Part shown: positions 15,564 to 24,140 of the stretch, in pieces
Layout: every line of letters starts with the position of its first letter
Numbering within the stretch: position 1 is the stretch's first letter
Assembly (NCBI GenBank): GCA_035550975.1
Contig: DASZOC010000069.1
Coordinates: 1-31,660 of the forward strand
Direction of reading: 5' to 3'
DNA from: DASZOC01 sp035550975
GTDB lineage: Bacteria > Actinomycetota > CADDZG01 > WHSQ01
DNA: 31,660 bases
The notes under the pieces: model-generated
Told to the model about the DNA's origin: nothing
The model's input: only the letters and a program-made list of their open reading frames with translations
Databases searched by the model: none
Translations under genes and position numbers: made by a program

Positions 15564-16979
15564 CTACTTGAGGCGAGGGCCTCCGACGAACTTCGCGACG
15601 AGACCTTCGTAGTCACTCGCGTCCGGAGTGATCTCCGTGCAGTCCTTCATGCAGTCGTCCACGAAGGCCGCATACGGCATCCCGTCCGGCCCGATCGCCA
15701 CGTCGATGAAGTCGAAGACGGATTTGCAACGTCCCGGCCCGCAACGCTGGCGGACCAGCGGGTCCTTCGGGTCGTTGATGGTGCCCGTGACGAAGGTCGG
15801 GTTCGCGGACAAGGCATCGGTCGTGATCGCCAGATAGCCGTTCCACGTCGTCTTCACGTAGTCGCCGGCCGAGCACTCCCGCTTGCACTTGGCGAACGGT
15901 GAGTTCGTCGAGCCGTAGTAGGCGAGCGCAACCTTGCCGGGAGCGCCGACCGTCAGCGTCGGCAGGTTGGCCTCTTTGATCTGCGGCAGGCTCGCGACGA
16001 CCGACTTGCTCCACTTGTTGCCGCCGTCCTTGGAGACCGCCAACATGACCTGACGCGTCAGGTCGTGGACCCACGAGTAGTAGATGTTGCCGGCCTTGTC
16101 GACCGCCACGCTCGGGTCGGTGCCGCCGTCGGCGGGCACGTCCGAGACCTTCACGTTGGTCCACGTGACGCCCTCGTCCTTGCTGATCGAGACGTAAGGC
16201 GCGTCGCAGTACTCGCGGGGCAGATAGATCGTGCCTTTGCTGTCGACGACGCCGTGACCGTGCAACCCGCCACAGAACCGCCGGTCCTCGTTAGCGCCGA
16301 GGAATGCCGGCGAACCGGTCGGCCTGAAGGTGAGGCCACCGTCGATCGACTTGCTGCACGAGCTCGTGGCGACGTCGTTCCAGCAGTAGTAGAGGACGTG
16401 CGGGTACCCGATCGTCGTACTGGTGGCGGGGGGGCCGGTGAACAGGGTCTGGTGGTCGTTGACCGGGCGTCCGCACGCGAGCGGGTTCGTGATCCACGAC
16501 TCGCCGCCGTCGTCGGAGAACGACAGATAGGAGCATGCGACGGTCAGGTCGATCGAGAAGATCCGGGCGTTATCCCCGTCGAGGTCGTCGACGACGACGT
16601 AGGGGTCGAGCGACACCGGCATGGTGTTCTGGTCGAGAACGCGCGGCGAGGTGTTGGTCCACGTGCGGCCCCCATCCTCCGACCGCAGGATCTGGGTCGC
16701 CGCAAGGTAGCCACGGGCTGCCGTGAAGCCGGCCGCCGCGTAGAAGACGTCTCCTCCGGGGGTGAGCCCCAGCGTCGGCTCGAGCGCGGTACCGCCGATC
16801 GAGTTCGTCTGGGTCTTGGGAGCGTTCGAAACGGGCACGACCTTGCCGTTGCGGTGACCGACGACCTTCCCGCCCGTGGCACGAGAGGTACCTCCGGCCT
16901 GAGCGCCCATCGAGGCGATGACGGACACCACGACCAGAGCGGAAGTGGCAAGTGCGGCCCTGCGGCGGATCGATTCCAA
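15564..16979 (-). CDS. secreted Asp-box (BNR/sialidase-like) beta-propeller
   Basis: A 471-residue exported protein. An N-terminal signal peptide (MESIRRR, then a hydrophobic stretch to about residue 28) precedes five Asp-box motifs of the S-x-D-x-G-x-T-W type: SEDGGRTW, SFSDDGGESW, SKSIDGGLTF, SKDEGVTW and SKDGGNKW. These mark a sialidase-type propeller. The arginine triad and the catalytic tyrosine/glutamate of true sialidases cannot be identified, so it is safer called a BNR-repeat protein than an enzyme. Cysteine pairs (CKRECSAGDY, CMKDC) suggest disulphides outside the cell. It starts at TTG (16979) with a G-rich ribosome site very close. Compare the second such protein at 27976-29421. 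Confidence 0.85.
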   Translation of the reverse strand: MESIRRRAALATSALVVVSVIASMGAQAGGTSRATGGKVVGHRNGKVVPVSNAPKTQTNSIGGTALEPTLGLTPGGDVFYAAAGFTAARGYLAATQILRSEDGGRTWTNTSPRVLDQNTMPVSLDPYVVVDDLDGDNARIFSIDLTVACSYLSFSDDGGESWITNPLACGRPVNDHQTLFTGPPATSTTIGYPHVLYYCWNDVATSSCSKSIDGGLTFRPTGSPAFLGANEDRRFCGGLHGHGVVDSKGTIYLPREYCDAPYVSISKDEGVTWTNVKVSDVPADGGTDPSVAVDKAGNIYYSWVHDLTRQVMLAVSKDGGNKWSKSVVASLPQIKEANLPTLTVGAPGKVALAYYGSTNSPFAKCKRECSAGDYVKTTWNGYLAITTDALSANPTFVTGTINDPKDPLVRQRCGPGRCKSVFDFIDVAIGPDGMPYAAFVDDCMKDCTEITPDASDYEGLVAKFVGGPRLK

Positions 16980-17113
16980 GACTCCCCCTCGTGCGTTCGG
17001 TGGTGCGGTCTAGGTGACGGTTCTGCGTCGAGCGCCGCGTACCTCCATGTCGCAGCCACGAGCCGGAAACGTCCCTTTTGTGCCGCAGCGGGAAGCGCGC
17101 CTGCTACGCGGCT

Positions 17114-17737
17114 TCAGCGGCCCCGCAAGCTTGCATCGGTGACAGAGAACTCCACCAGGACCTGGGAATCGGCGACGGTCACCGAGTCGTAGGTGAGGCC
17201 ATCGAGGAACCTCGGGAGCGGAACCCTGAACGTGCGGTCCGTCACGTCCAGAGCGAGCACGAGGTCGCTTCCTTCGATGTACAAGCGCCCGCGGCTCGAC
17301 CGAGGGCCGAGTGAGGCCCTCACCCCCTGAGCACCGATCTGTATGTCGATCGGAGCGCGCACCCGCGCGAACGCAGCGCGCACCGACGCAGAAGCGACAA
17401 GGGCGCTGCCGCGGCCGTCTCGTACCGCGATCGATGCCGCTCTTCCTGCCGCGATCTCGCCTACGGAGAACGTCAGGTCCTGGAGCGTCATTCGCAGAGC
17501 CCGCAGACGCACTCGGTCGCGTACGACTGTCTCGCTCGTGATCCGCGCGCTCGGGATGGTCCCCGCCACCAAGCGGAACACGAAAGGGAACCCGCCGAGC
17601 GACACGTCCGTCTCGCCCGATGCGTCCAACGACCGCTCGAGCTCCGCCACAACCCTCGCCTCCGCGGCCGAACGCAGCCACGCATCCCCCGCAACCAACA
17701 AACCGGCGACCACTACGAGCGCCAGGAGCTTGCGCAA
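17114..17737 (-). CDS. DUF2993 (LmeA-like) exported lipid-binding protein
   Basis: A 207-residue protein. An N-terminal hydrophobic segment (LLALVVVAGLLVAG) is followed by a domain with the DUF2993 pattern: ARVVAELERSLD, a GGFPFV motif, and strand-rich repeats ending in GLTYDSVTVADSQVLVEFSV. In mycobacteria the family member LmeA binds phospholipid and acts in the periplasm on mannosyl lipids; the role here is inferred only at family level. The TTG at 17737 is taken as start because it follows the stop of the acyl-CoA dehydrogenase gene by one base; the upstream extension would overlap that gene by about 150 bp. The two are likely co-transcribed. Confidence 0.75.
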   Translation of the reverse strand: MRKLLALVVVAGLLVAGDAWLRSAAEARVVAELERSLDASGETDVSLGGFPFVFRLVAGTIPSARITSETVVRDRVRLRALRMTLQDLTFSVGEIAAGRAASIAVRDGRGSALVASASVRAAFARVRAPIDIQIGAQGVRASLGPRSSRGRLYIEGSDLVLALDVTDRTFRVPLPRFLDGLTYDSVTVADSQVLVEFSVTDASLRGR

Positions 17738-17738
17738 C

Positions 17739-19472
17739 CTAAGAGCTGCTGTCCAAGCGCTCCACGTCGCCTCGATCGCCCATCGCGAGCGAGGTGTCCG
17801 ACGGTGGCAGAGGTGGGAGCAGGCCGCGTACGGCCAACCGATCGGCGGCCGCCGCGGTGCGAACGTCACCCCGTGCCGCGGCCCAGGCACCCTGTTCGCA
17901 GAGGCGAGCGCACGCGTACGTGGTGCCGAGACCGATCGCGAAAGAGCGCGCGTTCAGCTGCGCGGTCTCGCCGTCGTCCATCCGCGCCCACCTGTCGCGC
18001 AGTTCCCCCACCGCGCGTTTCACCGCGGAGGTAGCTTCCGCAACCGTTGCTTCACCGCCGGCGCGACCGAGGGTCTCCTCGATGTCGCCCAACAACGCAT
18101 CCACCGCGCCGGAGCGGACCGCGGCCCGCAGCACGTCCAGCGACAAGACGTTGGTCGTGCCCTCCCAGATGGGCTGCACGTGGGTGTTACGAACGAGCGC
18201 GGGGATCGTGGAATCCTCGCAGTAACCAACACCGCCGACGGCTTCCATCGCCTCGGCTGCTCCGGCAACGGCCCAGCGCGCGGTGAGGAGCTTCGTTATC
18301 GGAGTCAGGCCGCGTAGCAGCGAGATCTCGTCTGGGGTGGCGGTCGCCTGCTCGACGCGCCCGGTCAGCTCGCAGCACCGAAGCGCGAGCGCGAGAGCCG
18401 CGAGATGGTCGACGGCGAGGTCGGTGAGGGTCGCGCGATGGGCAGGCAGGTCCCGCAGGCGCGCGCCGAACGCTTGGCGCACCTGCGCGTACGCACGGGC
18501 CCATGCGAGCCCCCGCGCGAGCGAGCTGACCGACCCGATCGCGTTGTGGATACGCGTGATGTTGAGCATCGTTGCGATCTTGCGGACCCCGCTGCCCTCG
18601 AGCGGGTCTCCGACGGGATGTGCGAGCGCGCCGTGCAGCTCGAGCTCGGCGGTAGGAAGCGACCGCGTCCCGAGCTTGTCCTTCAAGCGTCTCACGAGTA
18701 TCGCGTTGCGTTTCCCGTCAGGCAGCGTCCGGTGGATCCGGAACAGCCCGAGCCCCGAGGAGCCCATCGAAGCTCCCTCGGGACGCGCCAACGTCAGCGC
18801 CATCTCGGATGTCGTCGCGCTCGTGAACCACTTCGTCCCGTACAGCCGCCAAGCCCCGTCTTCGAGTCGCGCGATCGTCTGGGTGCGAGAGACGTCGGAC
18901 CCCCCGATCGTCTCGGTCATCCATTGCCCGCTGGTCCAGGCATCGTCAGCGTTACGCGTGGTGAGGCGCGCCACGACATCGCGTTCGGCATCGCCTCCGT
19001 GGTCGATCATGGTGCGCGCCGCGGCGTCGGTCATCGCAACCGGGCAGGAGTAAAGCGCGGAAGAGGGACTCCACAGGTTGACGAGTCCGGCCCAGACGAT
19101 GCGCGCCTTCGCGCCGAAGCTCGTCGACTCGTACGGCAGCGCCGTCACGCCGAGCTCGACGCCCAAACGTCCAAGTGCGGTGTAGGCGTCGGACACGCGG
19201 ATCTCGTCGATACGTTCGCCGAAGGGCGAGTACGGGATGTGGATCGGCGGTTCCGCCTCCGCTCGTGCTGCAAGTGCAAGCGTCGTCGGCGCGACGACTA
19301 GATGACCCACCTCGGAAAGGAAGTCGTTCGCGGGAGCGAAAAGGTCGGGGCCGAGATAGAAGGCGAGGCTTTCACGCAGCGAGTGATCGGATGCCCATGC
19401 GTCGGGCAGCTCGGGCGCGGTTTGCAGGAACCCGTTCACGTACCCGAGCTTATTCTTTCGTGATGCCGTCAC
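17739..19472 (-). CDS. AidB-like acyl-CoA dehydrogenase family protein
   Basis: A 577-residue flavoprotein of the AidB branch. WMTETIGGSDVS is the FAD/substrate-binding loop, AIGSVSSLARGLAWARAYA and RQAFG lie in the helical C-terminal domain, and VGGVGYCEDS with PIWEGTTNVLSLDVLRA is the AidB-type ending. AidB of E. coli binds DNA and is induced by alkylation. Other members are metabolic dehydrogenases, so substrate and role are open. The GTG start at 19472 overlaps the divergent ABC ATPase start (19463) by 10 bases. An in-frame GTG at 19439 would remove the overlap and keep the conserved part, so the start is uncertain. The LmeA-like gene follows one base after its stop region. Confidence 0.9.
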   Translation of the reverse strand: MTASRKNKLGYVNGFLQTAPELPDAWASDHSLRESLAFYLGPDLFAPANDFLSEVGHLVVAPTTLALAARAEAEPPIHIPYSPFGERIDEIRVSDAYTALGRLGVELGVTALPYESTSFGAKARIVWAGLVNLWSPSSALYSCPVAMTDAAARTMIDHGGDAERDVVARLTTRNADDAWTSGQWMTETIGGSDVSRTQTIARLEDGAWRLYGTKWFTSATTSEMALTLARPEGASMGSSGLGLFRIHRTLPDGKRNAILVRRLKDKLGTRSLPTAELELHGALAHPVGDPLEGSGVRKIATMLNITRIHNAIGSVSSLARGLAWARAYAQVRQAFGARLRDLPAHRATLTDLAVDHLAALALALRCCELTGRVEQATATPDEISLLRGLTPITKLLTARWAVAGAAEAMEAVGGVGYCEDSTIPALVRNTHVQPIWEGTTNVLSLDVLRAAVRSGAVDALLGDIEETLGRAGGEATVAEATSAVKRAVGELRDRWARMDDGETAQLNARSFAIGLGTTYACARLCEQGAWAAARGDVRTAAAADRLAVRGLLPPLPPSDTSLAMGDRGDVERLDSSS

Positions 19473-20308
19473 CCGCTATCGAAGTCCGCGGTCTGCGCAA
19501 GAGCTACGACGGAACCGAGGCGGTCACAGGTGTAGACCTGACGGTCGACGAGGGCGAGATCTTCGCCCTGCTCGGTCCGAACGGAGCCGGCAAGACCACA
19601 ACCGTAGAAATCATGGAAGGTCATCGCGCGCGGACCTCCGGCGACGTTTCCGTTCTGGGCCACGATCCTGCAAAACGCGAGCGGGCACTGAAAGAGCGGA
19701 TCGGGATCGTGTTGCAAGACACCGGCGTGAACAGGTTCCTCACGGTGGCCGAGGTGATCGACCAGTACCGCGGCTACTACCCGGACCCCCGTCCGCGCGA
19801 CGAGATCATCGAGGTGGTGGGGCTCGCCGACAAGCGGGACGAGCTGGTGCGACGCCTCTCCGGCGGGCAGCAGCGGCGTCTGGACGTAGCGGTCGGGTTG
19901 GCGGGCGACCCGGAGCTGCTGTTCCTCGACGAGCCGACCACCGGCTTCGATCCCTCTGCGCGTCGCAACGCATGGCAGATGATCAAGAACCTCAACGAGC
20001 TCGGCAAGACGATCTTCCTCACGACCCACTACATGGACGAAGCGCAGTTCCTCGCCGACCGCGTCGCGATCATCGTCGCCGGGAAGATCGTCGCGGAAGG
20101 AACGCCCGAGGCGCTGCGCGAGGGGCTCGCCGGGGACGCACGACCGACGTATTCCGTCGCGCCCGAACGGGCGCAAGAGCTCCAACAGCTCGCGCAGTCG
20201 AAAGGGATCGAGTTGATCGAGGTGTCGACGGGCAAACCTTCGCTGGAAGAGGTGTATCTGTCGCTGACGCGACCCGCAGACGACCAGCCGGAAAGCGGCG
20301 CCCAGTGA
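19463..20308 (+). CDS. ABC transporter ATP-binding protein (ABC-2 exporter type)
   Basis: A 281-residue ATPase with Walker A GPNGAGKTT, Q-loop IVLQDTG, signature LSGGQQRR, Walker B LLFLDEPTTG and switch histidine in LTTHYMDEA. The C-terminal extension is typical of ABC-2 drug or lipid exporters. The ATG at 19463 is chosen because it begins the conserved IEVRGLRKSYDG segment almost at once; upstream sequence belongs to the divergent acyl-CoA dehydrogenase. There is no clear ribosome site, so the transcript may be leaderless. Its stop overlaps the permease GTG by 4 bp. It is the first gene of the five-gene operon ending at 24140. Confidence 0.94.
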   Translation: MPSPAIEVRGLRKSYDGTEAVTGVDLTVDEGEIFALLGPNGAGKTTTVEIMEGHRARTSGDVSVLGHDPAKRERALKERIGIVLQDTGVNRFLTVAEVIDQYRGYYPDPRPRDEIIEVVGLADKRDELVRRLSGGQQRRLDVAVGLAGDPELLFLDEPTTGFDPSARRNAWQMIKNLNELGKTIFLTTHYMDEAQFLADRVAIIVAGKIVAEGTPEALREGLAGDARPTYSVAPERAQELQQLAQSKGIELIEVSTGKPSLEEVYLSLTRPADDQPESGAQ

Positions 20309-21069
20309 GCACGGCCGCGCTGACCCTCCGCCAGCTGCGCTACGAGAACAAGTCGTTCTGGCGCAACCCGGCGTCGGCTTTCTTCACCTTCGCGTTCCCG
20401 TTGATGTTCCTCGTCATCTTCAACCTGCTGTTCGGCAGCAGTGACTTCGGGCCCCCGGGCAGCGAGATCTCGGGCTCGACGTTCTACGTCCCTGCGATCG
20501 CGGCGTTCTCCGTCATCACGGCCTGCTACACGAACATCGCGATCAGCACGACCTTCCTGCGCGACGAGGGCGTTCTGAAACGCGTACGAGGGACACCTCT
20601 GCCGCCGCTGTCTTATCTGCTCGCGCGGATGTTCCACGCGACGATCATGGCGGTCGTGCTCGTCGCGATCGTGGTGGTCTTCGGGGCGCTCCTCTACGAC
20701 GTCGAGGTACCAACATCCAACCTGGTCGAGCTGACCGGAATCGTTGCTCTGGGCGCGTTCACGTTCTCGGCTCTCGGCCTCGCGGCGACCGCGATGATCC
20801 CGAACGCGGACGCGGCTCCCCCCGTCGTCAACGCGACGATCCTCCCGTTGCTGTTCATCTCCGACGTCTTCATCCCCCTCGCGTCGGCACCCGACTGGCT
20901 GGAATCGGTCGCGAAGGTGTTCCCGATCTGGCACTACTCCCACGCGATGCTCACGGTCTTCGAGCCGTCGGGAGCGTTCGAAGGCGGCAACCTGTGGATA
21001 GTCGGCGCCTGGGGTCTCGCCGGTGTCGCGCTTGCCACACGGTTCTTCACCTGGGAGCCGCGCAAGTAG
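20305..21069 (+). CDS. ABC-2 family transporter permease
   Basis: A 254-residue integral membrane protein with about six hydrophobic segments (FTFAFPLMFLVIFNLLF; VPAIAAFSVITACYTNIA; ATIMAVVLVAIVVVFGALL; a segment around GIVALGAFTFSALGL; LPLLFISDVFIPL; VGAWGLAGVAL). The cytoplasmic loop RDEGVLKRVRGTPLPP is the characteristic coupling element of ABC-2 permeases. The GTG start at 20305 overlaps the ATPase stop (GTGA). With the ATPase it should form a (2+2) exporter. The esterase gene follows after 9 bases, so cargo may be linked to the three downstream enzymes (inference). Confidence 0.93.
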   Translation: MSTAALTLRQLRYENKSFWRNPASAFFTFAFPLMFLVIFNLLFGSSDFGPPGSEISGSTFYVPAIAAFSVITACYTNIAISTTFLRDEGVLKRVRGTPLPPLSYLLARMFHATIMAVVLVAIVVVFGALLYDVEVPTSNLVELTGIVALGAFTFSALGLAATAMIPNADAAPPVVNATILPLLFISDVFIPLASAPDWLESVAKVFPIWHYSHAMLTVFEPSGAFEGGNLWIVGAWGLAGVALATRFFTWEPRK

Positions 21070-21078
21070 CCTCGAACG

Positions 21079-22152
21079 ATGACGCGTGAAGGCGGGCCGC
21101 AGGTCCTGGACGAGACGATCCGCTTCTCGTTCCCCGATCCCGAGCGAGACCTGGCTGCGGTGCGACTGAATCAAGACCTCGTACGCCCTCGCAACGGACC
21201 CGAGTTCGTCCTTCTCCCCGGGACGCAGGGATGGGTGTTGCACTTCCCGCGCCTCGATGTCGGACGCATGGAGTACAAGCTCGAGCTGGTTCACCACGAC
21301 CGTGGTTCGGAGTGGGTCTGCGACCCCTGGAACGACCGACGCGTCGGCAGCGCCTTCGGAGACAAGTCCGTTATCGAACTGCGGGGCTATCGCGCCCCCG
21401 AGTGGCTGGGTTACGACGGTCCGCGGGGGTCGATCGAGGCGTTCGAGCTTCGCAGTCGCGCCGTCCGCGCGCACGTTGCGGGTTCGCTTTGGACCAGCCC
21501 GGGCGCGTCGTCTTCCGACGTGCTGCCGATGCTCGTCGTCCACGACGGCCCGGAGTACGACCGGCTATCGGCGCTGACGACGTTCTTGGACCATTGCGTC
21601 GTCGCGCGTCGCCTTCCGGCGATGCGAGCTGCTCTCATAGCGCCACCCGCCGATCGCAACGAGACGTATTCGGCCTCCGCTGGATACGCACGGGCGCTGG
21701 CTCACGAGGTATTGCCGAAGCTGACGGAGAGCGTCCCGACGGCCCACGGCCGCGGGATGCGCGTCGGGATGGGCGCGAGCCTCGGCGGGCTGGCCATGCT
21801 GCACGTGCACCGTTTCTATCCGGCCACTTTCGGGGGGCTCTTCCTGCAGTCCGGCAGCTTCTTCCGGCAGCGGTTCGACAAGCAAGAGTCGGGGTTCCCG
21901 CGGTTCCGGCGAATCGCGCGTTTCGTAGGTCAGGTGTTGCGTGCCGGCGAGGCGCCGCATCCCATCCCGGTGACGATGACGTGCGGGACGGTGGAGGAGA
22001 ACCTCGCGAACAACCTCGCGATCCGCGACGCTCTCGTACACCAGGGCTACGACGTCTCTTTCGTGAAGAACCGCGACGCACACAACTACACGGCCTGGCG
22101 CGACACCTTCGATACGCATCTGGTCGATCTCCTCGCGAAGGCGTGGGGATGA
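21079..22152 (+). CDS. alpha/beta-hydrolase esterase with N-terminal sandwich domain (enterochelin-esterase-like)
   Basis: A 357-residue cytoplasmic enzyme. Residues about 10-105 form a beta-sandwich resembling the N-terminal domain of Fes-type esterases (VLHFPRLDVGRMEYKLEL, then CDPWNDRRV). Residues about 128-357 are an esterase-D-type hydrolase with nucleophile S234 in GMGASLGGLA and probable catalytic H335 in RDAHNYTAW. Fes enzymes hydrolyse siderophore trilactones, but no siderophore synthesis genes are visible and the substrate is unknown. It starts 9 bases after the permease stop, and its own stop overlaps the next hydrolase start (ATGA). Confidence 0.88.
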   Translation: MTREGGPQVLDETIRFSFPDPERDLAAVRLNQDLVRPRNGPEFVLLPGTQGWVLHFPRLDVGRMEYKLELVHHDRGSEWVCDPWNDRRVGSAFGDKSVIELRGYRAPEWLGYDGPRGSIEAFELRSRAVRAHVAGSLWTSPGASSSDVLPMLVVHDGPEYDRLSALTTFLDHCVVARRLPAMRAALIAPPADRNETYSASAGYARALAHEVLPKLTESVPTAHGRGMRVGMGASLGGLAMLHVHRFYPATFGGLFLQSGSFFRQRFDKQESGFPRFRRIARFVGQVLRAGEAPHPIPVTMTCGTVEENLANNLAIRDALVHQGYDVSFVKNRDAHNYTAWRDTFDTHLVDLLAKAWG

Positions 22153-22889
22153 GGCGCGAGCACGTCAGCCTGCATTCCCCTGCGATCGGAGCGCCCGGCA
22201 GCCTGATCGTCTACGGCGACTACGGCCGTCCCTTGATCGCGTTCCCGTCGCAGGAGGGGCGGCCCGAGGATTGGGAAGACCGCGGCATGATCGGGTCGGT
22301 CGCGTGGTTGATCGAATCCGGCCGTGCGAAGGTTTATTGCGTCGACAGCTTCGACTCGCAGAGCTGGCACGACCAGGGTCTGCCGCTCGACGAGAGGGCG
22401 CGTCGTCACCGGCTCTACGAGAGCTGGATCCTCGACCAGGTGGTTCCGTGGATCCACCACGACTGCGCCGGCCCCCAGGAGATCGTCCTCGCCGGTTGCA
22501 GCTTCGGCGCCTTCCACGCTGCCAACTTCACGCTCAAGCGGGCCGACCTGTTCCCGGTGGCGATATGCATGAGCGGCGTCTACGACGTATCCGTTGTCGG
22601 GGACGGCGCGCGTGGCGACGATGTCTATTTCAACAACCCCATGGACTACGTCGCTCACATGGGCGGCGAGCACCTCGACTGGCTGCGACGCCATGCGAAT
22701 CTGGTTCTAGTCTGTGGCCAAGGGCAGTGGGAGGACACCACCGGCGCGCTGGAGTCGACGAGACGGTTCGCCGGCCTCCTGGCCGAGAAGGGCATCAGGC
22801 ACGAACTCGACCTATGGGGGTATGACGTTCCACATGACTGGCCGTCGTGGCGCAACCAGATCGCTCACCACCTGCAGAGGTTCTGCTAG
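22149..22889 (+). CDS. second alpha/beta-hydrolase (putative esterase)
   Basis: A 246-residue single-domain hydrolase with nucleophile S118 in the elbow LAGCSFGAFHA and probable catalytic H229 in VPHDWPSW. It lacks the N-terminal sandwich domain of its neighbour and has little sequence in common with it beyond the fold, so this is a distinct family and not a recent duplicate. The ATG at 22149 overlaps the previous stop by 4 bp. The ATP-grasp gene begins directly after its TAG stop, with no gap. Such coupling implies the two hydrolases and the ligase are made in fixed ratio. Substrate unknown. Confidence 0.87.
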   Translation: MRREHVSLHSPAIGAPGSLIVYGDYGRPLIAFPSQEGRPEDWEDRGMIGSVAWLIESGRAKVYCVDSFDSQSWHDQGLPLDERARRHRLYESWILDQVVPWIHHDCAGPQEIVLAGCSFGAFHAANFTLKRADLFPVAICMSGVYDVSVVGDGARGDDVYFNNPMDYVAHMGGEHLDWLRRHANLVLVCGQGQWEDTTGALESTRRFAGLLAEKGIRHELDLWGYDVPHDWPSWRNQIAHHLQRFC

Positions 22890-24140
22890 GTGAGATTCGA
22901 CAAGCACCACATCATCGGGTTGCTCCTGGGGGCCGAGGAGGACTGGCCGACCGCGTTCGAGATCATGATGCGCAAGCTGAGCCCCGAGATCACCTACGAG
23001 GGGACTCACAACACCTTCGAGACGAAGCGCATCACGATCGAGCCGTTCGACCTGAGGATGGTCCCGCGGCACTCGTTGGTCATCGACCGCCTTGCCCACT
23101 GGTACTACCAGCCTCGCGAATGGCTGAAGAAGGTCGCGTTGATGAACGACGTGTACTTGATGAACAACCCGTTCACGTTCCAGTCGATGGAGAAGCACGC
23201 GGCTTACTGCGCCATGATCCGGCTCGGGCTCAAGGTCCCGGAGACGTGGATGCTCCCGAACAAGAAGCCTCCCGAGAACGAACGGTTCCCGTACACGGCA
23301 GCGAAATACAACCGTCCGTTCGACCTCGAAGAGATCGCGCACCAGATCGGCTACCCGTTGTTCATGAAGCCTTTCGACGGCGGCGCCTGGGTCGGCGTGA
23401 CCCGCATAGCCGACGACGCCGAGCTGCACCACTGGTACGACCGATCAGGTGAACGCCTGATGCACCTGCAGGCCGCGATCGAGGACTTCGACGTGTTCGC
23501 CCGCAGCCTGTCGATCGGCGCCGAGACGATGGTGATGCACTTCGAACCTTCACGGCCGATGTACGACCGCTACCAGGTGGACCACGGGTTCCTCACCGCC
23601 GAGACGGGGCGCGAGGTCGTCACGATCGGCAGGCTCGTCAACGCCTTCTTCCGGTGGGAGTTCAACTCGTGCGAGACGCTCGTCAAAGGCAGCGACGTCT
23701 ATCCGATCGACTACGCGAACGCGTGTCCGGACATCTCGCTAACGAGCCTGCACTACTACTTCCCGTGGGCGATCACGGCTCTGCTCCGATGGTCTTTGTT
23801 CTGCACGGCCACCGAGCGCGAGATGCGGATCGACCAGAACACCCGCGACTACTTCGCGATCGGGGACCGCGCCGACGCCTCCTACGAGGAGAAGCTCGCT
23901 GCGTACGGCGAGCTGGTGGACGATTACTTCGAGACGGATCGTTACGACGAGTTCTGCGCGAAGCATCTGCCGCACGTTGACGAGGTGATGGTCGAGTTCG
24001 TCGAGGGCGACGAGTTCGACCGCCTGCTCGTCGACACCGTCCGCTCGACATTTCCCTCGCACGAGCACGACAGGTTCATCCCCCACTACCGCGGCCTGCT
24101 CTCGGCGTGGGCGAACGACCAGCGCAGCCTCACCCGCTGA
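22890..24140 (+). CDS. ATP-grasp superfamily ligase of unknown substrate
   Basis: A 416-residue enzyme. The ATP-grasp core runs from about residue 95 to 300. ATP-binding lysine K160 lies in YPLFMKPFDGG, and the acidic/asparagine metal pair D274 and N277 lies in VYPIDYANACPD, as in RimK, glutathione synthetase and peptide ligases. The N-terminal 90 residues form a pre-ATP-grasp domain. The C-terminal 110 residues (ASYEEKLAAYGELVDDYFET onward) are helical and not recognised. These enzymes join a carboxylate to an amine or thiol via an acyl-phosphate. The GTG at 22890 follows the esterase stop immediately. It ends the operon and overlaps the converging MFS gene by 11 bp. No precursor-peptide gene is seen nearby. 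Confidence 0.88.
   Translation: MRFDKHHIIGLLLGAEEDWPTAFEIMMRKLSPEITYEGTHNTFETKRITIEPFDLRMVPRHSLVIDRLAHWYYQPREWLKKVALMNDVYLMNNPFTFQSMEKHAAYCAMIRLGLKVPETWMLPNKKPPENERFPYTAAKYNRPFDLEEIAHQIGYPLFMKPFDGGAWVGVTRIADDAELHHWYDRSGERLMHLQAAIEDFDVFARSLSIGAETMVMHFEPSRPMYDRYQVDHGFLTAETGREVVTIGRLVNAFFRWEFNSCETLVKGSDVYPIDYANACPDISLTSLHYYFPWAITALLRWSLFCTATEREMRIDQNTRDYFAIGDRADASYEEKLAAYGELVDDYFETDRYDEFCAKHLPHVDEVMVEFVEGDEFDRLLVDTVRSTFPSHEHDRFIPHYRGLLSAWANDQRSLTR

Noticed and set aside
15564..16979. Calling the Asp-box proteins sialidases
   Set aside because: Asp boxes occur in many propellers; the arginine triad and catalytic residues of sialidases could not be found in either protein.
20029..21543. 504-codon minus-strand frame across the ABC permease and esterase
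   Set aside because: Low-complexity Arg/Asp/Glu composition opposite two well-supported genes; no motif.
22890..24140. RiPP cluster based on the ATP-grasp gene and ABC exporter
   Set aside because: No short precursor-peptide frame with a leader-like sequence or ribosome site was found in or next to the operon, which has almost no intergenic space.
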